A stretch of 25,321 nucleotides of DNA from Polysphondylium violaceum (Eukaryota; Evosea; Eumycetozoa; Dictyosteliales; Dictyosteliaceae). A program made the position numbers and the translations under genes. The notes under the pieces are model-generated. The model saw nothing but the letters and a program-made list of their open reading frames with translations. It did not search any database and was not told the origin of the DNA. This document shows positions 19,743 to 25,321 of the stretch, piece after piece. How positions within the stretch are numbered: the stretch's first letter is position 1; every line of letters starts with the position of its first letter. The stretch is from NCBI GenBank assembly GCA_000277445.1, contig AJWJ01000337.1, positions 1-25,321 of the forward strand. The letters are read 5' to 3'.

Positions 19743-20978
19743 ATGTTGAAGAGAATAGTTAAGACGAGTAATATTGTCAGAGATACATACAGATGTTTTA
19801 GTAGTGGGATTAGTAATAATAAACAGGTAGTTTATTCTTGGGGATGTGGAGTCGATGGAAAACTAGGTATTGGATCTGATAGTGGATACGAAGCGTATCC
19901 AGTACCAATCGCAGAGAGCAGTCTATTGGAGATAAAGAATATAGTTTGTGGAAACTATCATACAATGTTGCTTGACCGTTCTGGCAAGGTATATAGTTTT
20001 GGCTGGACTTCTTTTGTCGGTGGTGATAGGACTGTAAAAGAGACAGACAGGCGATCGCTGTCTCCCAAGTTGATTACTAGTCTTGAAGCATACAATATCG
20101 TGGCATTGGCGGGCGGACGAAGACACACGCTTGCAGTAGACAGTGAGGGAAGAGTGCATGTGTTTGGCGTCGGTTCAGAGCACCAGCTCGGCACCAATAG
20201 TACCAAGAATGAGCCCTCTGCTGTCATGTTACCTCAACTCTTGTTTGATAACCAAAAGGTGGTTCAGGTGGCTGCAGGATGGGGCCACTCATTGGCACTC
20301 ACAGAGAATGGCAATATATACTCGTGGGGATGGACACAAGGTGCCCAGACAGGCCAAGGATACTCATCAGACACACCGATCCCCATACCCAAGCGAATAG
20401 AGACACTGGGTAAATGTAAGCAGATTCATTCAGGATTTGATCACTGTATGGCGATTTCTGTCGACAACGATGTGTATGTATGGGGCAGCAATGAGTTTGG
20501 TCAACTAGGGCTTGGCCACACCAACAACCAATCGACACCTACCAAACTTGATAATATCAAAGTCGATGCACACACCAAGGTGTCACTAGGTTTTGGACAT
20601 AGTTTGATTGTTGATCAACAAGGCAACCAGCTCTATAGTTTTGGACTCAACGGTAATGGACAACTAGGACTAGGTAACAAACAAAACTACCATACACCTC
20701 AAAGAGTAGAGTTTGATTTTGATCAACAGACCATTTGTCAAGTATCTGCAGGTCGAGCACACTCGGCAGCCCTCACAAACAATGGTAGATTATATCTATG
20801 GGGGAACGCATCCAAAGGTAAGCTGGGTCATGGATCAGTATCACCCGACGAAACCCATCCCATAGAGATCTATGATTTTGACGAAAACAAACCTCAATCC
20901 TCTCCTTTGGAAAGTCAAATTGTCACTCTGGTAACCTGTGGATTTGATCATACATTGGCGTTAATAAAAGATAAATAA
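19743..20978 (+). CDS. RCC1-repeat beta-propeller protein, probably mitochondrial, 411 aa
   Basis: This intronless gene encodes a protein with about seven RCC1 blades from residue 30 to the end. Repeated features include VYSWGCGVDGKLGIG, ALAGGRRHTLAVDSEGRVHVFG, VAAGWGHSLALTENGNIYSWG, VYVWGSNEFGQLGLG, VSAGRAHSAALTNNGRLYLWG and TCGFDHTLALIKDK, so one complete propeller is present. The first 25 residues are basic and hydroxylated with no acidic residue until Asp14 (MLKRIVKTSNIV), resembling a mitochondrial presequence. A mitochondrial seven-blade protein of this size would fit the RCC1L/WBSCR16 type, which acts in mitoribosome assembly and fusion in animals. That assignment is an inference; RCC1 folds also occur in unrelated exchange factors. 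It converges with NOP53 at only 30 bp. Confidence 0.88.
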   Translation: MLKRIVKTSNIVRDTYRCFSSGISNNKQVVYSWGCGVDGKLGIGSDSGYEAYPVPIAESSLLEIKNIVCGNYHTMLLDRSGKVYSFGWTSFVGGDRTVKETDRRSLSPKLITSLEAYNIVALAGGRRHTLAVDSEGRVHVFGVGSEHQLGTNSTKNEPSAVMLPQLLFDNQKVVQVAAGWGHSLALTENGNIYSWGWTQGAQTGQGYSSDTPIPIPKRIETLGKCKQIHSGFDHCMAISVDNDVYVWGSNEFGQLGLGHTNNQSTPTKLDNIKVDAHTKVSLGFGHSLIVDQQGNQLYSFGLNGNGQLGLGNKQNYHTPQRVEFDFDQQTICQVSAGRAHSAALTNNGRLYLWGNASKGKLGHGSVSPDETHPIEIYDFDENKPQSSPLESQIVTLVTCGFDHTLALIKDK

Positions 20979-21008
20979 AGATGTAATAGTTGTAACATAT
21001 ATATAAAT

Positions 21009-22310
21009 TTATTCATTAATTGAAGCGATTCTAGTATTATTCCATTTGTTTGAAGTGTAAACTTTCTTTTTGGGTACTTTTAATTTCATTTGTGGACCTT
21101 GAGCCTCAATAATGTGTCTCTTTTGTAAACTTTGATATCTTTCTTTGAGTGGATGATGGTTGGTGTTGGAAACTTGGTTGAGATATTTTGGAAGATCTTC
21201 TGTCAAGATGACTGGCTCTGGATCGATGCTAAGATTATATTTACCCAAACGATGGGCTTTGGTTTTTGATTGCTTAAGATCATCACGAATCTTTTTAAGT
21301 TTGGCAGCTCTGCTTTCCTTTTCCTTGACCTCTTCAAGAATCTCGAGAGATCTGTCAATTTGTTCATTAAAGGCTTTTCTTTCAAGTGCCAATTTCTCCT
21401 TTTTCTTTTGTTCTGCGATTCTTTGTCTCTTTTTCTTTTCCTTCTTTGTGATTCTTTCGTTTTGTGGTGGTACGTATGGTTCCACAGGTGTGTCTGGTTG
21501 AGGCTCTTCGTCGTCGACGGTGGATCTGCCATAGTCGATTTGTTCTGGGTTCAACACACTGTCCATGTCGTCCAAATAATCTTGAGCTTTGAGTTCTTTA
21601 GCAATGGCCATGCCGAGTGCGTCTTGATGGTCTTCAAAATCTGGGTTAAATGACATACCGGGAGCTGGAAGCTCTACGGCTGGGACAGGGGCTACCACAC
21701 CGGTGTGGTTGACTCGGACACCGGTGACCTTGGTCAACAAGTTTTGTGAGATAAAGTCGTGGTCTTTTTGGATGACGCTGTTGACTTTTTCAGTCTTTTT
21801 GTGCTTTTGGCCTGCCATAGCGACGGCCTTGGCAACGGTCTTGTGCGAGGCTGTGACGGATGGGGCGGCAGCAGCAGCATTGATGTGTTGGTCGTCCCAA
21901 AGGTCTGCATGAGTGCCCTTTAGTTTCTTTTTCTCGTGTTTACCAATCTTGTTGTTCTGACGAATTTGTCTTTCCTTTTCAATCTGTTTGGCCTTGTTTG
22001 CAAGTTTTTTGTTGAGTGGGGTGACTACATTTTCTTTGGGCTCAAATTTTGGCGAGACTGCCATTGGCTCAATATTTGGATTGGGTGCTAAAATTCTTTC
22101 GATTCTCGATAATCTTGTTGTATCAACGCCACCATTTGATTGGATTTTATCATCTCCCTTTTTGCTAACAACAAACAATTGTTCATCTTTTTTCTCTTCA
22201 ACTGGTGCTCCAAATTTAATATTGTCTTGAATCTCTTTTTCTCTAACCTCTGCAAGTACCTCTGATACCTCTTTTCTACCTCTTTGTTTTTGATTCTTTT
22301 TATGTACCAT
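21009..22310 (-). CDS. nop53: Ribosome biogenesis protein NOP53 (GLTSCR2/PICT1 family), 433 aa
   Basis: NOP53 is a nucleolar factor that recruits the exosome helicase Mtr4 for late processing of the large-subunit rRNA. This intronless gene encodes a Lys/Arg/Glu-rich protein. Its N-terminus has an LFVVS element (residues 45-49) at the place of the family's LFxVD arch-interacting motif. Family-like blocks include SRIERILAPNP, KKLKGTHADLWDD, LPAPGMSFNPDFEDHQ and, near the C-terminus, AHRLGKYNLSIDPEPVILTEDLP and LKERYQSLQKRHIIEAQGP. The middle (about 280-350) is a basic coiled coil. Its stop at 21009-21011 is overlapped by an AATAAA, and the neighbouring convergent gene ends 30 bp away. The family call is firm from the C-terminal block. 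Confidence 0.9.
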   Translation of the reverse strand: MVHKKNQKQRGRKEVSEVLAEVREKEIQDNIKFGAPVEEKKDEQLFVVSKKGDDKIQSNGGVDTTRLSRIERILAPNPNIEPMAVSPKFEPKENVVTPLNKKLANKAKQIEKERQIRQNNKIGKHEKKKLKGTHADLWDDQHINAAAAAPSVTASHKTVAKAVAMAGQKHKKTEKVNSVIQKDHDFISQNLLTKVTGVRVNHTGVVAPVPAVELPAPGMSFNPDFEDHQDALGMAIAKELKAQDYLDDMDSVLNPEQIDYGRSTVDDEEPQPDTPVEPYVPPQNERITKKEKKKRQRIAEQKKKEKLALERKAFNEQIDRSLEILEEVKEKESRAAKLKKIRDDLKQSKTKAHRLGKYNLSIDPEPVILTEDLPKYLNQVSNTNHHPLKERYQSLQKRHIIEAQGPQMKLKVPKKKVYTSNKWNNTRIASINE

Positions 22311-22880
22311 TCTTGTTATTTATTATATATATGTGTATGGGTGTATGTGTATGTTTTTTAAATACTATCTATCAGATGATTACAGTTTTACTATATATAC
22401 AAGTATAATATCTTAGGAAGTATTATTGCTAATATATAGAAATCTATATATTTTAAAATGTATGTACAAAGATAATAACTCTGATTAAAAAAAAAATTAA
22501 ATATTTTCGTTCGTTTTTTCTAAATTTTTTTTTTTTAAAAAAAGTAAATTTTTTTTTTTTATAAAAGGATACTCTATTTACAATCTGGAAAAACTTTCAG
22601 ACACATAACTTTGGATATTAATAATAGATCAAGATAAACTATGATTAGTAACGTTCATTGACAACATTGTTAATCATATTACGAAATAAAAATTTCAAGA
22701 AAACGTAATCTATGATTTCTTTTTTTTTTAATAGCAAAAAAAAAAAAAAAAATAAAAACTCAAAATTGAATTATTAATCAAATGAGTTTACTATTATTTG
22801 TCTGAAAGAGAATGGTTTTACTACTTTTATACAAGAGTTACATATCAAATACATTTGAAATTATCTAATTATTTATTGAG
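22311..22880. other. AT-rich gene-free region upstream of NOP53
   Basis: No coding frame is visible. The NOP53 promoter must lie at its left end, where TATATATATG-type sequence and long A/T runs (22480-22580, 22720-22755) occur. I see nothing else specific. Confidence 0.5.
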
Positions 22881-22891
22881 TGTTTTTAGGG

Positions 22892-23111
22892 TTATCTATG
22901 AATAATTGGCGATAATTTTAAGTTTATTTCATAGCATATTTGTTGTACTGATTGCTCTAATATATCTATGTCTTGTTTTGGTGTAATTTTAAAGGTTTTG
23001 ACCACTGGTAAAATATTAGTGGCCTGTATTACTGCCTTCTTTATATTATCTCTATTTGGGACTGATTCTGCTCCATTGATTTCTTGATAAAAAGTGTTTT
23101 GTAAATAATAT
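22892..23111 (-). pseudogene. Open coding-like fragment of unknown family, about 73 codons, no start
   Basis: One minus-strand frame stays open for about 73 codons and ends in TAA at 22892-22894. It lacks an ATG. Its composition is protein-like rather than AT-noise, with mixed Val, Thr, Pro, Gln and Cys and stretches such as NILPVVKTFKITPKQDIDIL. Coding-like sequence continues upstream in other frames. I do not recognise the family. It may be a decayed gene or part of a mobile element. A real exon with unseen splice partners is not excluded. Confidence 0.35.
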
Positions 23112-23137
23112 GATCATATACATAATCACAAAAGTAT

Positions 23138-24622
23138 TTATCTTGTGGATGTCGTTCGATAAAAACTTGTTGTGACTTGGGATAATAACAACGGTTTCGT
23201 TTTTATGGGGTTTTTGGTGAGAATGGTGTATTTTTTTGTACTGGTATTTTTGAAGGTATCGTAGTTCAGCAAAATTGATGGATCTTTCATCCAGTCAAAC
23301 AATATTGTTTCTATAAAATAATCGGCGATGAAAATCAAAAGAGTGATGATGAGTTAAAGTCAAAAAGATAAAACTTGTTCTCCAAGTATAATTGATGGTG
23401 GTAAGCATAATTTATCAACATTAATAATATGAAAACAAAAATATATATTAATACTCCATAATAAAAAGAAACAGCACCACCACCACCAACTTTACCAATA
23501 GCTAAAGAACAAGAAATAACCACCAATCCAACAAACACAGAAACAACAACACCGACAGTTGGTTAAAAGAAATCTAAAAACATTCATACCAAATGGTAGA
23601 TATGATTGTGTGTTGTCACTACCATTGTATATTAGGTACTATTAGTAAAAGTTAATTGATTAATATTTAGTTTTTATTTACAAATCACTAATACAACCCG
23701 ATAAAAGATTTATCAAGATTGAATACACATTATAGACTCTCTTTCTCCAAAACGTGTATAATCCAACAAAATTGTATGTTGGATGTAGATAAACCATTGA
23801 ATGCTAGTGGAGTAAATAGGATTCGATATTTTGATGATATGCCTTTAGATGCAGGGATATTATGAACAAAGGTTTGCAAAGAAATTGGTTTTTAGTGGAT
23901 CAAAGTAAATATTGAACGAAAAGGTGAAAAGTATCTTCGCAGTCCTTTTTGTAAGAGATAGTGCCATCACTATATGTCACATGAATAAAATGTAGATAAA
24001 CTAGCGGTTATTGATTGTAATTTCTTTTAATTTTTAAAGTTTCGTTGTTGGGTCATAGTACTCGATCATGTTTCCTTTGTAGTAGAGATGTGTAGTAGGG
24101 GGATTAGAGATGTGTGGCGTGGTTGAAGTAGTGTTTGATGGTTCAGGGGTACTGGATGGGACGTCAAATGGAGTAATATTAGAGTAGAGCATCATAAACA
24201 ATATTAAATACCATTGATATATCAAGAGTGATTGATATTTGTGGAACTACAAAGGTAACAATCATTTGATTGGCAGCTTTTAATGTATTGGCATTGTTGG
24301 AGTTCAACTCGATATTGTATATTTCATTTTACTTTGCTAAAATCATGTACTTGGGCAACAATATTTGAATTGATACCAAAATCTTTACCAATAGTATAAA
24401 ATACATTAAGAGTGCAATAATTCAAGAAAGGGGTCGAATTCGTTGCCATTCCCAAAAAAGTGATACTTTTGTGTTATTAATTTTTTCAATTTTGAATTTT
24501 TTTCTGTCGTGGGTCAAAACCTTCCGACGCACTTTAAGGGTTAATAGTTTGTACTCTTGTATGCTGATCAAGTGCTTTTTTAAACTATAATGATTGTAGG
24601 TATTATATAAGACGGAGATCAA
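23138..24622 (-). pseudogene. Decayed coding-like region on the minus strand, with one membrane-protein-like segment
   Basis: Across 1.5 kb, minus-strand sequence has lower AT bias than true intergenic DNA here and shows several open stretches in different frames. One (23335-23580) has a hydrophobic segment, VFVGLVVISCSLAIG, followed by a Gly run and a second hydrophobic run (VLIYIFVFILLMLINY). Another (24034-24225) is Ser/Thr/Pro-rich (SSTPEPSNTTSTTPHIS). A third, near 24380-24430, resembles a short LysM-like stretch (YTIGKDFGINSNIV), but weakly. Order and content suggest the remains of one or more cell-surface protein genes. I could not model a continuous gene. Origin is unknown, and confidence in any family is low. 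Confidence 0.35.
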
Positions 24623-24888
24623 TGAACATACTTTATAGATACATAAAGATAATCACATACTTTTTATTATTATGTAATATTAATACTATTATTATTAGAT
24701 CAAAAAATCAATATACTAGTTAGAAAAATTAACTTTCCCATCGGGTACCAGTGAGTCAAACATTAGTTCTCGTACTAGTAATAGTCTTGTAATTAATTAA
24801 TTTAAAAATATTGTAATTTATTTTTAGAAAGATGCCCAGGATATAATTCAATGGAAAATTATATTTCATTTTTTATTTTTTTAAAAAG
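24623..24888. other. AT-rich stretch with no visible feature
   Basis: Mostly A/T runs, with one GC-richer patch at about 24739-24780 (CCCATCGGGTACCAGTGAG). I see no gene or recognisable element. Confidence 0.5.
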
Positions 24889-25103
24889 TTAGGTTTTTTT
24901 CCATGATGGAGTTGTTCTCATATCTCTGGTACCGTCAGCCTTTACAAACTGAGGGTGTGTAAATCTTTTATCTTGATTTCCATCCTTTGTAAGGGGCATT
25001 TTTAAATCCGTTGTTCCTCTCTGAGACCTTTTTTTTTGAATATTAAAATAAATTTTAAATATTAATATAAACAGATAATAATAATGTTATTAAATACTAA
25101 CAT
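24889..25103 (-). CDS. Possible two-exon small protein, 45 aa, with a duplicated DGxxDxR motif
   Basis: An unbroken minus-strand frame from an ATG at 24999 to TAA at 24889-24891 gives 36 residues with clearly protein-like composition. It holds two related blocks, LTKDGNQDKRFTHPQF and VKADGTRDMRTTPSW, sharing DGxxDxR. A longer model adds an upstream exon of two codons (ATG TTA, 25103-25098), a 77-bp intron with a GTATTT donor and TCTCAG acceptor (25097-25021), and exon 2 at 25020-24889, for 45 residues. The intron length matches the others in this window. I do not know the family. The short length and closeness to the contig end keep this tentative. Confidence 0.45.
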
Positions 25104-25261
25104 GATTTGTGGAGTCTAGTTATTTTTGGACTTCAGAAACTGAATTTATTATTTATCGAAAATGGTTATAAAATAAATTTAAAATTAGGTGAGCTTTTTC
25201 CTTATTTGCAATCAACAGATAACAAAATATTGATCTTAAATATGAATTAAATCTCAATGTT

Positions 25262-25321
25262 TTTTGACAAAAAAAAATTTTTTTCGAAGAAAAAAAGAAA
25301 AAGTAAAAAAAAAANAAAAAA
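25262..25321. other. Homopolymer-rich contig end with an ambiguous base
   Basis: The window closes in long T and A runs with an N at 25315. This is typical of an assembly breaking in low-complexity sequence, so features near the right edge may be incomplete. Confidence 0.8.

Noticed and set aside
24430-24450. GGGTCGAATTCG, reminiscent of a tRNA B box
   Set aside because: The T-stem does not pair, no A box lies at the right distance, and no acceptor stem can be formed.
22311-25321. Possible transposon or retroelement in the gene-poor tail
   Set aside because: I found no terminal repeats, target-site duplications or recognisable reverse transcriptase, integrase or transposase motifs, so no element is claimed.

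Overview
The window is eukaryotic and looks like a social amoeba (dictyostelid) contig. Intergenic DNA is extremely AT-rich with long A and T runs. Introns are short (63-103 bp, one of 460 bp) and AT-rich with GT..AG ends. Proteins carry poly-Q/N/S/T/H tracts, and the protein families present match Dictyostelium genes. The moderately GC-rich body of the cohesin gene argues against D. discoideum itself, but I cannot name the species. The window runs into a homopolymer with one ambiguous base, so its right edge is probably a contig end.

Layout, left to right: a gene-free flank (1-815); a MIT-MIT-LIM-arrestin protein (816-2525, +); serine palmitoyltransferase subunit 1, 4 exons (2685-4322, -); a divergent promoter shared with a cohesin SA/STAG (Scc3) subunit, 3 exons (5016-8935, +); a four-LIM protein with tandem repeats and a His-rich stretch, 3 exons (9809-12715, +); a two-RRM RNA-binding protein with a long structured intron (13446-14724, +); prohibitin-2, 4 exons (14963-16099, -); a secreted or lysosomal sedolisin/TPP1-type peptidase, 2 exons (17201-19376, +); a probably mitochondrial RCC1-repeat protein (19743-20978, +); the ribosome-biogenesis factor NOP53 (21009-22310, -). 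The last 3 kb holds decayed coding-like sequence on the minus strand and a possible 45-residue two-exon gene at the extreme end (24889-25103, -).

The genes are unrelated housekeeping and signalling functions (sphingolipid synthesis, chromosome cohesion, mitochondrial scaffold, lysosomal proteolysis, ribosome assembly, RNA binding). There is no operon logic and I see no undescribed multi-gene system. The best second-look items are the structured RRM intron, the Cys-rich insertion in the peptidase, the E2F-like site before the cohesin gene, the MIT/LIM/arrestin architecture, and the small terminal ORF with a duplicated DGxxDxR motif. I found no tRNA, rRNA, CRISPR array or recognisable transposon. 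All exon boundaries were worked out by hand from splice signals, reading frame and family similarity.
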